64,000 nucleotides of DNA from Sporolactobacillus kofuensis (GCF_024125425.1 NZ_JAMXWN010000013.1:1-64000); one strand, 5' to 3'. Positions 44,470 through 53,892 are shown, counted from the first letter of the stretch. A program made the numbers and translations. The notes: a model not told the origin generated them from the sequence alone.

Positions 44470-44917
44470 CCCTCAATCACCTTCACGCAAGATCTTCAAA
44501 ATTATTCTTCTATTATAGAAAACAATTGAAACATATGAAAAGCATTTACGAAACAGGAACCCATTTACCTAAAATATAAATTTGAATTTTATTGGATTTG
44601 ATTTCTTGTTGATAACGATGATTTTTCTGACATTGAATTTGATCTCTTCATTGTCTGATTATCAATGAACAAAATCTGTTCATTAGCCTCTTGAATTTTA
44701 CATTGTTCCTAATTAATCGGGAAATAACGATGAAATCAGTTATGATTTCCTACAATACGGTAAATTTGTCCGGGATCTTCAGTATGTAAAAATCAAAAAA
44801 ATTGTCGTATTTGGAAAGGCTTTCATAAATAAATGAATATTTTTAATATTTTGTTGTAACTTTTACTGACATGTTATGTTATAATAATTTCATTCGAAAG
44901 AAGGGGGCATCAGATAC
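44470..44917. other. AT-rich intergenic region upstream of amtB
   Basis: About 450 bp without a coding frame. It contains an 8-bp perfect inverted repeat (AATGAACA at 44664-44671 with TGTTCATT at 44677-44684, 5-base loop) and, near amtB, a TnrA/GlnR box and a -10 element. Nothing else recognised. Confidence 0.6.
44855..44885 (+). promoter_or_regulatory. TnrA/GlnR box and -10 of amtB
   Basis: TGTAACTTTTACTGACA (44855-44871) is an exact match to TGTNAN7TNACA. A TATAAT follows at 44880-44885. The box centre lies at about -29, overlapping the -35 position, which suits repression (GlnR-like) better than the -49 position of TnrA activation. Confidence 0.65.
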
Positions 44918-46150
44918 ATGAAAGAATTATCTGCAAGTGTTGATTCATTATGGGTATTGATTGCAGCAATCTTAGTTCTTCTTATGCAAGCAGGTTTCGC
45001 TTTTCTTGAGTCAGGTTCTCTGCAAAGCAAGAACGCTGGCCACATTACAGGCAAGCAAATTATCACTCTTGCTATATCATCGATTGTCTTCTGGGCAGTT
45101 GGTTATGGTGTAGCATTTGGTGATGGAAATGCATTTATTGGCGGTTCTAAATTTTTCTTGAGCGGTGTTCCAAGTGGCGCTGACTCTATTTTCTTCCTTT
45201 TCCAACTTGCTTTCGCCGCTGTGTCCCTTGCTATTGCTTGGGGTGGTTTTGCAGAACGTGCAAAACTATCAGTATATTTCATTTTTGGTACTGTGTTTAT
45301 CGCTATTATCTATCCGGTCGTTGGTCACTGGGTATGGGGCGGCGGCTGGCTAAGTACACTCGGTATGCAAGACTTTGCCGGATCAACAGTCGTTCACCTT
45401 CAAGGTGCAACTGCAGCTCTTGTAGGTACATTACTCCTCGGACCTAGAATTGGAAAATTCAAAGACGGAAAACCACAAACGATTCCAGCTCACAGCATTC
45501 CTTTCGTTTATCTTGGTACATTTATTCTTTGGATTGGCTGGTTCGGATTTAACGCCGGTAGTACTGTAAGTATCGGCAATGGTATGTTCTTCGGCTATGT
45601 TGCATTGACAACGAACATGGCAGCAGCTGCAGGTGCTCTTGGCGCACTGTTCGCTGCAATGATCCTCAGAAAAACAGCTGATATCGGAGCTATGTGTAAT
45701 GGTGTTCTTGCAGCACTCGTTGCTATCACAGCATCTTGTGCGTTCGTTGAACCTTGGGCTGCGATCGTTATTGGTGCCGTTGCCGGTGCGTTCACGTACT
45801 GGACTGCAATTGCCCTTGAAGCTAAAGGTCTTGACGATCCGATCTATGCATTCTCTGTTCATGGTATCTCAGGTATCATCGGTACACTGTCAACCGGATT
45901 CTTTGCAGCTCCTGCACTCGTGAAATTGGCTGGTGTTGGTAAAGCAGGTCTCTTCTATGGTGGCGGCTTCCACCAATTAGGTGTTCAAGCGCTTGGTGTT
46001 GTTGCAGCATTTGCATTCGTTGCAGTTGCATCCTTCATCGTACTTGCTATCATGAAAGCAACAATGGGACTTCGCGTTTCTGCTGAGGCTGAAAAAGCAG
46101 GTCTCGATATTAGTGAACACGGTGCATATGGTTACGGTGAAACGAAATAA
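44918..46150 (+). CDS. amtB: Ammonium transporter AmtB
   Basis: Trimeric ammonia/ammonium channel, 410 residues with 11 membrane segments. Seen: LMQAGFAFLESGSLQSKNAGH, WAVGYGVAFGDGNAFIG, HLQGATAALVGTLLLGPR, WIGWFGFNAGS, and AFSVHGISGIIGTLSTGFFA with the pore histidines. Starts with ATG after AAGAAGGGGG. Monocistronic; the PII partner gene glnK that follows amtB in B. subtilis (nrgAB) is missing here. Confidence 0.95.
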   Translation: MKELSASVDSLWVLIAAILVLLMQAGFAFLESGSLQSKNAGHITGKQIITLAISSIVFWAVGYGVAFGDGNAFIGGSKFFLSGVPSGADSIFFLFQLAFAAVSLAIAWGGFAERAKLSVYFIFGTVFIAIIYPVVGHWVWGGGWLSTLGMQDFAGSTVVHLQGATAALVGTLLLGPRIGKFKDGKPQTIPAHSIPFVYLGTFILWIGWFGFNAGSTVSIGNGMFFGYVALTTNMAAAAGALGALFAAMILRKTADIGAMCNGVLAALVAITASCAFVEPWAAIVIGAVAGAFTYWTAIALEAKGLDDPIYAFSVHGISGIIGTLSTGFFAAPALVKLAGVGKAGLFYGGGFHQLGVQALGVVAAFAFVAVASFIVLAIMKATMGLRVSAEAEKAGLDISEHGAYGYGETK

Positions 46151-46186
46151 TTAACCTACTTAATGCATAAGTTAAAAGTACATGAT

Positions 46187-46225
46187 AAGAGGGGCTTCCT
46201 TGAATAGGAAGCCCCTCTTTTTTAT
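46187..46225 (+). terminator. Terminator of amtB
   Basis: AAGAGGGGCTTCC (46187-46199) pairs perfectly with GGAAGCCCCTCTT (46207-46219), 7-base loop, then a T-run. Confidence 0.92.
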
Positions 46226-46254
46226 GTGTATCAATAACCGATAAATGAAGTTGA

Positions 46255-47190
46255 TTATGCTCTTGGTTGCATCTTTAATTGAAAGTGCCAAAGATCATGA
46301 GCAAGAAATGTATGAGGAAATAACGATTTTGCCTCATTCAACAGACCCAATTGTTCTTTTCTTTGGTAGCGAGAACTTAAATGCGTCAAGATTAATGTCT
46401 TTACCGATGACTGTCTCGCCGTTTCAGCGGCTTGAATGGATGTCGAATGATGATAATCATGGGCCAACTGTTCGGCATCCCCTCGAAAAGTAGCTTCATG
46501 AACCAATACATCTGCATTCTCTGCAAGCTCAACAGTTGCAGCACAGGTTCGTGTATCTCCTAAGACTGTGATAATGCGACCTTTTCTTTTTTCACCAATG
46601 AATGCTGCAGTCTCTAATTTCGTTCCATCTGGCAATTCTACCTCAGATTGTTCCTTAATTAACTTATAGATCGGGCCCGGGGTAACGCCGATCGCTTTCA
46701 ATTTATCAACCAATAATTCACCTTGTTGATCTTTTTCAGTTACTCGATATCCGTAACTTTTAATGCCATGATCCAACTCACGAGCAGTAACCACAAAATG
46801 AGCATTTTCATAAACAACGCCGTTATGCTCAATTTCAATTACCGTCACAGGAAAGTGGAGATGCGTTCCCGATAGTTTCAGAGAAGTTTCTACATATTCC
46901 TTTAAACCAACTGGACCAATCAAGTGCAATGGCGTTTCTGCTCCTTGAAACGAACGGCTACCTAAAATGCCGGGCAATCCAAATAAATGGTCGCCGTGTA
47001 AATGGGTGACAAAGATTACGGTTAATTTTGTTAGCTTAACAGATGTATACAGAACTTGTCGTTGAGTGCCCTCGCCACAATCAAAGAGCCAGAGATCACC
47101 ATCATATTCTGGAAACCCTAAAGCCATCGAAGTCACATTTCTTTCTTTCGCCGGCATTCCTGCACCCGTGCCTAGAAAAGTAAAATTCAT
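46255..47190 (-). CDS. rnz: Ribonuclease Z
   Basis: Metallo-beta-lactamase endonuclease that matures the 3' end of tRNAs lacking CCA. 311 residues; opening LGTGAGMPAKERNVTS, metal site THLHGDHLFGLPG (HxHxDH), HEATF region with VLGDTRTCAATVELAENADVL, and LTHLSSRY near the C-terminus. ATG 47190 lies 5 bases after AAAGGGTGG. Neighbour of dinB as in the B. subtilis yqjH-yqjK region. Confidence 0.95.
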   Translation of the reverse strand: MNFTFLGTGAGMPAKERNVTSMALGFPEYDGDLWLFDCGEGTQRQVLYTSVKLTKLTVIFVTHLHGDHLFGLPGILGSRSFQGAETPLHLIGPVGLKEYVETSLKLSGTHLHFPVTVIEIEHNGVVYENAHFVVTARELDHGIKSYGYRVTEKDQQGELLVDKLKAIGVTPGPIYKLIKEQSEVELPDGTKLETAAFIGEKRKGRIITVLGDTRTCAATVELAENADVLVHEATFRGDAEQLAHDYHHSTSIQAAETARQSSVKTLILTHLSSRYQRKEQLGLLNEAKSLFPHTFLAHDLWHFQLKMQPRA

Positions 47191-47228
47191 TCCATCCACC
47201 CTTTTTTCAACGCATAAAGCACGAATCT

Positions 47229-48461
47229 CTATCTTTTTTCCGTCTTTTTCGTTTCTTCCTCATTTTGTCTTGCTGATGACTGCTCATTCAGTAATCGAGC
47301 AGCAGGTGTTAATGTAAAATCGCCAAAACGGTCATTGAGTTCGTTAACTAAACCCATAAGACGCTCAGTTTTGGCATCCTCTTGATAAGTGAAAATGTCC
47401 AGTTGTTTCGTTGACTCACTTACGGGTTGAAAATCAGCGAGTGTTAGACCAAGTAAACGAACAGCTGAATGATTCCAATTTTTTTGGAAAAGTGCGTACG
47501 CAACATTCACAATTTCATCCTGATCATTGAGGGGCTGAACAGTGGACCTCTGTCTTGTAACCGTTGTCCAGTCATAATAACGAATGGTCACAGTAATTCC
47601 ATAACTCACCACGTGCTCTCTGTGTAATTGAATGACTAATTCTGAAGCGAGTTTCTGAAAAGTGCTTCGTATGAGATCTAACGAACGCGTATCACGCGCT
47701 AACGTGACCGAATGACCAATACTCTTATACCGATCCCAAGCTTCAGGATCAACAGGTCGATCATCATTACCATTAGCATGCGCATGGAGACGGTTCATGT
47801 TAATTCCGTACTTCGTTGCTATGTACTGAGGATCTTTTCGAGCAAGATCACCGATTGTAAACATACCGTCTTTAATCAGTATTTTTTCTGTCTTCGGACC
47901 AACGCCATGCATTTTTCCAATCGGTAACGGCCAAAGTTTATCGGCAAGTTCACGCTTTCGAATTACGGTTACTCCCATTGGTTTCTTCATATTAGAAGCC
48001 ATTTTAGCTAGGAATTTATTGGGTGCAATGCCAATACTACAAGGCAAATGGAGTTCCTTTGCAATTCGCGCTTGTATATCAGAAGCCAATCGGAGTGGAT
48101 GAATGCGTTCAATCTGCCCCGTAACATCGAGATAACCTTCATCGATTGATGCTTTCTCAACAAGCGGGGTATAGGACATAAGCATCTGAAAGAGATGCTC
48201 CGATGTTCTGCGATACAACGGAAAGTCCGGATGTTTGACAATCAAGCCCGGGCACCGTTTTTGTGCCTCCTGAACAGTCATCGTGGTACGAACACCCATT
48301 TTTCTTGCCTCATAACTACTCGTGACAATAATTCCATGACGTTCTTCGGGTTTTCCCGCAATTGCAAGTGGCCGACCTTCTAACTCCGGATGATTCGCGA
48401 TTTCCACCGAGGCGTAAAAACTATTCATATCAATATGAAAAATTACGCTCGCTTTCCCCAT
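47229..48461 (-). CDS. dinB: DNA polymerase IV (Y family)
   Basis: Translesion DNA polymerase, 410 residues. Palm: FHIDMNSFYASVE (catalytic Asp) and EKASIDEGYLDVT (Asp-Glu pair); fingers IVTSSYEARKMGV; thumb HhH motif GVGPKTEKIL; little finger VTIRYYDWTTVTRQRS. A C-terminal QLDIFTYQED is a clear beta-clamp binding motif (QLxxF). All catalytic acids are present. Lies between the peptidase-like gene and rnz. Confidence 0.95.
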   Translation of the reverse strand: MGKASVIFHIDMNSFYASVEIANHPELEGRPLAIAGKPEERHGIIVTSSYEARKMGVRTTMTVQEAQKRCPGLIVKHPDFPLYRRTSEHLFQMLMSYTPLVEKASIDEGYLDVTGQIERIHPLRLASDIQARIAKELHLPCSIGIAPNKFLAKMASNMKKPMGVTVIRKRELADKLWPLPIGKMHGVGPKTEKILIKDGMFTIGDLARKDPQYIATKYGINMNRLHAHANGNDDRPVDPEAWDRYKSIGHSVTLARDTRSLDLIRSTFQKLASELVIQLHREHVVSYGITVTIRYYDWTTVTRQRSTVQPLNDQDEIVNVAYALFQKNWNHSAVRLLGLTLADFQPVSESTKQLDIFTYQEDAKTERLMGLVNELNDRFGDFTLTPAARLLNEQSSARQNEEETKKTEKR

Positions 48462-48500
48462 CGTTTCTCATCCCCTTATTGCGACCCACCAATGTATTAA

Positions 48501-49622
48501 TTAATCGTTCATGGCCGCTTGATCGATCAGTGCCAAGACTAATTCACCGGTCTTTACCAATTCAGCAATAGCTATTTTTTCTTTTACCGTATGAATGTTC
48601 TCATAACCGACACCAAGATTCAGCGTCGGTATACCTTTTCCGCAAACGACATTGGCATCACTACCTCCACCACTTTGTAAAAGTCGTGCTGTTCTGCCTA
48701 CCTTCTCAATGGCCTTTGAGGCGAATTGAACCAATGCATCTTTAGCTTCAAAGCGGTATCCAGGATACATGAATTGTACGTGAACATCAGCCGTTCCACC
48801 CATTGCGTCAGCAGTTGTTTCAAATGCCTCACTCATTTTTTTCACTTGACGATCCATTTTATCTTTATTCAGAGACCGAGCTTCCGCTAGGACTTTAACA
48901 GAATCACAAACGATGTTGGTTGCTTTTCCGCCTTCAAAACGGCCAATATTTGCTGTTGTCTCTTTATCAATACGACCTAGTGGCATCATCGCTATCGCTT
49001 TTGCCGCAATGGTGATCGCCGATATACCTTTTTCAGGTTCAATGCCAGCATGAGCGGTCTTTCCATAGAGATTTACTTCTAATTTCGTTTGATAGGGTGC
49101 GGCAATGATAAGATCACCAACGGGTCCGTCACTGTCGAGTTCGAAACCATAATCTGCATGAATAAGAGACGTATCAAGTGCCTTAGCACCGACAAGTCCT
49201 GATTCCTCGCCAACGGTAACCACAACCTGCACTTCTGCATGGTCAAGTCGTTCCTCTTGAATGACGCGAAGAGCTTCAAGTATTGCTGAGACACCCGCCT
49301 TATCGTCTGAACCTAATATTGTTGTACCGTCAGATTTGATATATCCATCACTGACAATTGGTTTAACCGATTGTCCTGGAAAAACCGTATCCATATGTGC
49401 ACCAAAGAAGATTGGTGTACCCTTTACTGTTGCTGGCAATGTACAAATCAAATTATTTGCACCATGACCAGTCGCTCTCTTCGCATCATCTTCCTTAACG
49501 TCCAATCCCAATGCCTCGAATTTGTTTTTAAGCACTTGAAAAATTCGTGCTTCATTACCCGTCTCAGAATCCACCTTCACTAATTCACAGAAATTGTCTA
49601 CCAACTGATTTTTATCGATCAT
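48501..49622 (-). CDS. yqjE: M20 metallopeptidase, peptidase T-like (YqjE)
   Basis: Zinc exopeptidase of the PepT/YqjE group, 373 residues. Metal ligands: FFGAHMDTVFPG, GSDDKAGVSAILEAL, TVGEESGLVGAK and the C-terminal ENIHTVKEKI; the dimerisation domain has GKTAHAGIEPEKGISAI. These match aminopeptidases acting on small peptides, but the substrate is unproven. ATG 49622 is chosen after GGGTGA. B. subtilis yqjE occupies the same neighbourhood. Confidence 0.88.
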   Translation of the reverse strand: MIDKNQLVDNFCELVKVDSETGNEARIFQVLKNKFEALGLDVKEDDAKRATGHGANNLICTLPATVKGTPIFFGAHMDTVFPGQSVKPIVSDGYIKSDGTTILGSDDKAGVSAILEALRVIQEERLDHAEVQVVVTVGEESGLVGAKALDTSLIHADYGFELDSDGPVGDLIIAAPYQTKLEVNLYGKTAHAGIEPEKGISAITIAAKAIAMMPLGRIDKETTANIGRFEGGKATNIVCDSVKVLAEARSLNKDKMDRQVKKMSEAFETTADAMGGTADVHVQFMYPGYRFEAKDALVQFASKAIEKVGRTARLLQSGGGSDANVVCGKGIPTLNLGVGYENIHTVKEKIAIAELVKTGELVLALIDQAAMND

Positions 49623-49735
49623 GACATTCACCCATTTCGTTTAGGACAGAATGATCTATTCCGGTCCATTCTTGTCCAATTTAATACATTCCTAGTTATT
49701 TTATCATATCATTCGCATTGAATTTATTCTCTTGA

Positions 49736-49765
49736 TTGAAAAGATCACAGATCTTCTACTATAAT
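49736..49765 (+). promoter_or_regulatory. Sigma-A promoter of the Prli42-like gene, with spacer inverted repeat
   Basis: TTGAAA (49736-49741), 18 bases, TATAAT (49760-49765). The spacer contains AAGATC-ACA-GATCTT (49741-49755), an operator-like inverted repeat. It is 32 bp from the start codon. Confidence 0.6.
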
Positions 49766-49796
49766 GAAACAAGTAATTGTAGAAAGGATCTTATCC

Positions 49797-49904
49797 ATGT
49801 CGAAAAAACTATTTAAATTCGTAGTTTATGTGATGATCGGTGCCCTTGTTTTATCAACTGTATCAGCTTTTATTATTGCGATTGTAAATGAAGCGCTTAA
49901 TTAA
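49797..49904 (+). CDS. prli42: Prli42-like small membrane protein (DUF4044)
   Basis: 35-residue product MSKKLFKFVVYVMIGALVLS continuing with about 15 residues and ending NEALN. It has a short basic start and one membrane helix (about residues 8-30). The pattern KKxxKxVVYxMI...LST resembles Prli42, the stressosome anchor of Listeria, and the DUF4044 family in Bacillales. Evidence is GAAAGGA before ATG plus a promoter upstream. It overlaps the kinase gene stop by 8 bases in the opposite direction. Family assignment is from memory of short motifs, hence moderate confidence. Confidence 0.65.
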   Translation: MSKKLFKFVVYVMIGALVLSTVSAFIIAIVNEALN

Positions 49905-50994
49905 TGGCGCTTTTCTCATTTCCTTCTCCACGCACTGGAAGCAAGATCGAAAATAGTGTGCCTTTACCATAGTCACTGCTCACATGAATCTCTCCATGAT
50001 GCACATCGATAATCTTTTTCACGATTGAGAGACCCAATCCATTTCCTCCTTGTTTACGATTACGTGAGCGATCGGCTTTATAGAAACGTTCAAAAAGATG
50101 TACAAAATCTTCTTTTTTTATACCTATTCCGCTATCTGTTAGTCGAAAACAAATCTGATCACCTATTTTTTTTAATTCTATTCTTATTTCACCTTGGTTC
50201 GGGGTGAACTTTATACTATTGTGAATCAAATTCATCCACACCTGATTCATCAACTCAGAGTCTGCATTAATAAATACAGGATCAAGATTAATTGTCATTC
50301 GTAATTGTTTCTTACTCCATTGCGGTTCTAACGCAAGCACACAGGATCTAATTTGTCGATCCGGACGATAATTGGTCATATGCAACGGATGTCTACCATT
50401 CTCAAGAGCCGTCAGCTTCAGCAGATGATCGCTTAGCTTCGATAACCGATCAGTTTCAGTCTGTATAATCTTAAGATAGTGATCGTGCTTTTCTTTTGAA
50501 AGTTGATCATTTTCAAGTGCTCGTGCAAATCCTTTAATTGATGTAAGCGGTGACTGAATTTCATGTGAGACATTTGATATGAATTCTTGACGTACTTTTT
50601 CCAACTGCCCTAACTCTTTTGCCATATCATGTACACTGTCGGCAAGCTGAATGAATGGATTGTCTTTATGAATACCCTCATGTGCAATCGGAAGATCGAG
50701 TTTAATTTCGAAATTCCCTTTGGCTATTTGTCGAATCGCTTGAGTGATGGTCTGAAGATAATTGAGTCTCATCGGTTTTACTCGCTTACCAACCTGGATC
50801 ATAAGGATAACAAACGAAAGAAAACCGAAAAAAGCACTAATCAAATGAAGAACGATCGGCGGCCATGATAAGTGATATACGTTCAAAATAAAATCCACAG
50901 CAATGTAAAAGATAATCCATAGTGCGTTCAGAAGGAGCAAGAAGAAGAGAAAGAGACTTCGGGCTTTGATACGTTTCCATGACAATAATCTCAT
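49897..50994 (-). CDS. Sensor histidine kinase, short extracytoplasmic loop
   Basis: 365 residues with two close membrane segments (about 13-36 and 48-64) and a very short outside loop, a cytoplasmic linker/HAMP-like stretch, HisKA with FISNVSHEIQSPLTSIKGFA (phospho-histidine), and HATPase boxes NLIHNSIKF, TDSGIGI and GGNGLGLSIVKKI. Such architecture is that of intramembrane-sensing kinases. It overlaps its regulator gene by 4 bases. No ABC transporter is next to it, which is often the partner of such kinases. Confidence 0.85.
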   Translation of the reverse strand: MRLLSWKRIKARSLFLFFLLLLNALWIIFYIAVDFILNVYHLSWPPIVLHLISAFFGFLSFVILMIQVGKRVKPMRLNYLQTITQAIRQIAKGNFEIKLDLPIAHEGIHKDNPFIQLADSVHDMAKELGQLEKVRQEFISNVSHEIQSPLTSIKGFARALENDQLSKEKHDHYLKIIQTETDRLSKLSDHLLKLTALENGRHPLHMTNYRPDRQIRSCVLALEPQWSKKQLRMTINLDPVFINADSELMNQVWMNLIHNSIKFTPNQGEIRIELKKIGDQICFRLTDSGIGIKKEDFVHLFERFYKADRSRNRKQGGNGLGLSIVKKIIDVHHGEIHVSSDYGKGTLFSILLPVRGEGNEKSAIN

Positions 50995-51665
50995 AGACGT
51001 TCATCCAATCGATAGCCGAGTCCACGAACAGTCTTGATTTCAAATCCAGAGTTTTCATTTGAAAAGCGTTCACGCAATCGCTTTATATGGACATCAACTG
51101 TTCGTTCGTCCCCTACATAGTCATATCCCCAGATCTCTTCAATGAGATCATCTCGTGTAAAGGTTCGGCCTGGAGAGCTGGCAAGCATGAATAAAAGCTC
51201 GAACTCCTTCATTGGGATCATGATCGATTTGCTGCCGTGATGAATCGTGAATGATTTTCGATCCAGATTTAACTTTCCAACCCGCACTGTCTGGGAAACA
51301 GAAACCTGATAGCGCTTAAGTAAAGCTTTGACACGCATCACCAGTTCAATTGGTTCGAAAGGTTTAACGAGATAATCATCTGCACCCAGTCTGAAACCTT
51401 TCACCTTTTGCATCGTTTCTCCTTTTGCAGTAAGCATCAGAATAGGCGTTTGCCAAGCTTTTCTGACTTCATGGCAAAATGTCCACCCATCCATTTCCGG
51501 CATCATAATATCCAGAACAATTAACCCAATGGACTCCCGCTCTAAGTAGTGCAGTGCTTCTTTTCCATTTTCTGCTTCGATACACGACATTGCTTCATTT
51601 TCTAGAAAGAGCGTTACAAGTTCACGAATATGCGGATCATCGTCTACAACAAGAACTTTATTCAT
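50991..51665 (-). CDS. OmpR-type response regulator
   Basis: 224 residues. Receiver: VLVVDDDPHIRELV, phospho-acceptor in LIVLDIMMPEMDG, MLTAKGE and VKPFEP. DNA-binding winged helix: KEFELLFMLASSPGRTFTRDDLIEE and RTVDVHIKRLRERF, ending VRGLGYRL. ATG follows GAAGGAGG. It is paired with the kinase downstream (4-base overlap). Targets unknown. Confidence 0.9.
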   Translation of the reverse strand: MNKVLVVDDDPHIRELVTLFLENEAMSCIEAENGKEALHYLERESIGLIVLDIMMPEMDGWTFCHEVRKAWQTPILMLTAKGETMQKVKGFRLGADDYLVKPFEPIELVMRVKALLKRYQVSVSQTVRVGKLNLDRKSFTIHHGSKSIMIPMKEFELLFMLASSPGRTFTRDDLIEEIWGYDYVGDERTVDVHIKRLRERFSNENSGFEIKTVRGLGYRLDERL

Positions 51666-51848
51666 AGACTCCTACCTCCTTCAATTACAGTTCAGTTCAT
51701 TCACCCATAGTTTGCAGTGTAACTATGAACAGAAGATGAATCAAGTCAATTCTGCTGCAAAGAATGAAGGATAGTTGATTGGCATAATGATTTCTATACT
51801 GAGTATTTTCCGAAATAATGTGGCTGATTTTTTCCTTGACTATTTATG

Positions 51849-52742
51849 TCAGACGTTGCGCTCTTTGTATGATGCATTGAATCGTCGAATAATCTTCATT
51901 GGGCGGAGCTCCATCATGACAATACTCACTACTACAAGTGCTGCTCCGAAATATCCACTTGTCGATAACTGTTCACCTGTAAAGAGAAAGGCAAATAATG
52001 CCGCAAACACGGGTTCAAGTGTAAAAATTATCCCAGCGTGAACCGAAGAAGTGAAGTGCTGTGCGACAACTTGTATCATATACCCTGCAGCACTACATAA
52101 AATACCAAGTCCCAGTACAGAAATCCAGGCACCTGGAGTATGTGGCAAGTGTACACCTTCAGTAAAAAGAGAAAGGAACAACGCGATAGCCCCAACAAAA
52201 CCCATTTGCCATACGCCTAATGCAATCGCATGAACACGCTTAACAAATCGATCGGCAAAAACGATATAGCCTGCGTTAAAAAGTGCACCCAAAATACAAT
52301 AAAGATCTCCGAGATTAACTTGAGCATCGCTTCCACCAGTCAATAAAAAGATGCCAAGTAAAGAGACACAACCACTCAATAGAACTTTCCGCTCCGGAAT
52401 TTTCCGAATCAGCAAAGCTTCAATTAGGGGAACAAATAGAACGGTGAGACTTACTAAGAAGCCTGCTTTTGATGCAGATGTTGTCTTCACACCAAGCATA
52501 ATAAAAAGAAAGACGCCAAGGAGAATAATGCTTAAATAAAAGCTATACATGAATGTCTGTCGATTTGTTTTTCGAATCCATTGATTGAATAACAAAACGG
52601 TGATGACAAAAGCAATTAAAAAGCGTAAGCCAATTAAGTTGAACACGCCTAATGAATCAAGTCCGGTTTTCATAAATAAATAGGAGGATCCCCAAAATAA
52701 GGTGACGACAACAAGCATCCAATCTGCTTTTTTTTGATTCAT
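51849..52742 (-). CDS. EamA/DMT-family transporter
   Basis: Ten-segment drug/metabolite transporter, 297 residues, with two EamA repeats: WMLVVVTLFWGSSYLFMKTGL at the N-terminus and LGDLYCILGALFNAGYIVFADR beginning the second half, with VFAALFAFLFTGEQLS late. Substrate unknown; the family exports amino acids and metabolites. ATG 52742 lies after GAAGGA. It is divergent from the LysR gene at 52871, a common arrangement in which the LysR protein regulates the exporter. Confidence 0.88.
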   Translation of the reverse strand: MNQKKADWMLVVVTLFWGSSYLFMKTGLDSLGVFNLIGLRFLIAFVITVLLFNQWIRKTNRQTFMYSFYLSIILLGVFLFIMLGVKTTSASKAGFLVSLTVLFVPLIEALLIRKIPERKVLLSGCVSLLGIFLLTGGSDAQVNLGDLYCILGALFNAGYIVFADRFVKRVHAIALGVWQMGFVGAIALFLSLFTEGVHLPHTPGAWISVLGLGILCSAAGYMIQVVAQHFTSSVHAGIIFTLEPVFAALFAFLFTGEQLSTSGYFGAALVVVSIVMMELRPMKIIRRFNASYKERNV

Positions 52743-52870
52743 CGGTCTTTTTCCTTCAATCATCAATTAATCATTTTCCATATATAGTATAAAAGCATCA
52801 TTGGCATTAATAAAATGAATGTTTATAATCATGAACATGAACATTTTTCATTTACATAAGGAGACCAACG

Positions 52871-53743
52871 ATGAGTCTGATTAAGTATCAAATCTTAGTT
52901 AAAGTCGTGGATGTCAGCAGTTTTACAAAGGCTGCTGATCAACTTGGACTTACACAATCAGCAGTTAGCCATGCTGTCACGAGCTTGGAAAATACATTTG
53001 GTTTCCTATTAATTAATAGAGATCGATCCGGAATTACGCTTACTCGTGAAGGAGAATCACTTCTCCCTTCGATTCGGGCGATACTTAGGATGGATGATAA
53101 AATTCATCAAGAAGCCTCCGCCTTACTCGGTGTTGCAAGCGGTACAGTTTCAGTCGGTGTATTTACGAGTGTGTCCAAACATCTTCTTCCTCAAATCATT
53201 CAAAGGATGGACAAAAAGTATCCATTTATTAAAATTCGATTATCCGAAGGCAACTATAAAGAGATTGAGGATGGTTTATCCAGCGGCGAATTAGATTGTG
53301 GCTTTATCAACAAGCGATCATTCAAACCTTTTGATGTGACCCCTCTAAAAAAGGACCGTATGCTTTGCATCGTCTCATCAGAGAGTTCGCTCTACGACGC
53401 TTCAGACGTTTCATTTCGTCAAATTGAGAACGAATCATTTATTATGCCTGCATTCGGAGGCTATCATGAAGTCAAACGACTATTAGCAGAACACCACTGT
53501 CGACCAAATGTCCGGTTTGAATTGATGGAAGAAAATGCGATTTTAGCAATGATCACGCACCACCTGGGGATCAGTATCCTCCCCGAGATGGTCCTTCCGG
53601 AAGACATTTCGCCGCTGAAAGCCATTCCCTTAATATCCAATAGCTACAGATCAATCAGCCTTGCAACACGAAATCCTCCTTCCCCTGCTGCAAAAGCATT
53701 TACCGATGTCACGAAAGAAGTCATCATAGACTTTGAAAGCTAA
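52871..53743 (+). CDS. LysR-family transcriptional regulator
   Basis: 290 residues: N-terminal helix-turn-helix SSFTKAADQLGLTQSAVSHA-type sequence with S/V at the expected positions, linker helix, and a periplasmic-binding-like effector domain from about residue 90. ATG follows AAGGAGACC. It is transcribed away from the EamA gene; the 128 bp between them would hold the shared control region. Confidence 0.9.
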   Translation: MSLIKYQILVKVVDVSSFTKAADQLGLTQSAVSHAVTSLENTFGFLLINRDRSGITLTREGESLLPSIRAILRMDDKIHQEASALLGVASGTVSVGVFTSVSKHLLPQIIQRMDKKYPFIKIRLSEGNYKEIEDGLSSGELDCGFINKRSFKPFDVTPLKKDRMLCIVSSESSLYDASDVSFRQIENESFIMPAFGGYHEVKRLLAEHHCRPNVRFELMEENAILAMITHHLGISILPEMVLPEDISPLKAIPLISNSYRSISLATRNPPSPAAKAFTDVTKEVIIDFES

Positions 53744-53808
53744 GATTCTCGCTTCAAAGATAAGGTTAATACAAAATTTTCACTAGAGAATAAAGAAAAG
53801 CTGCGAGC

Positions 53809-53892
53809 CAAGTGAGACCCTGCAGACAACGGCGATCGAGGAAGCTCACGGATCGCCCGCGGCAAGCGAGCAACCGGAGTGTCATTGAAGCA
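53809..53892. repeat. Dispersed repeat, inverted partial copy
   Basis: On the reverse strand TTGCTCGCTTGCCGCGGGCG, then ATCCGTGAGCTTCCTC and GCAGGGTCTCACTTGG match copies A/B in order, lacking the last 40 bases. It lies between the LysR gene and aroA. Confidence 0.85.

Noticed and set aside
44470-44850. A riboswitch or small RNA in the amtB upstream region
   Set aside because: AT-rich with one small hairpin only; nothing matching known classes.
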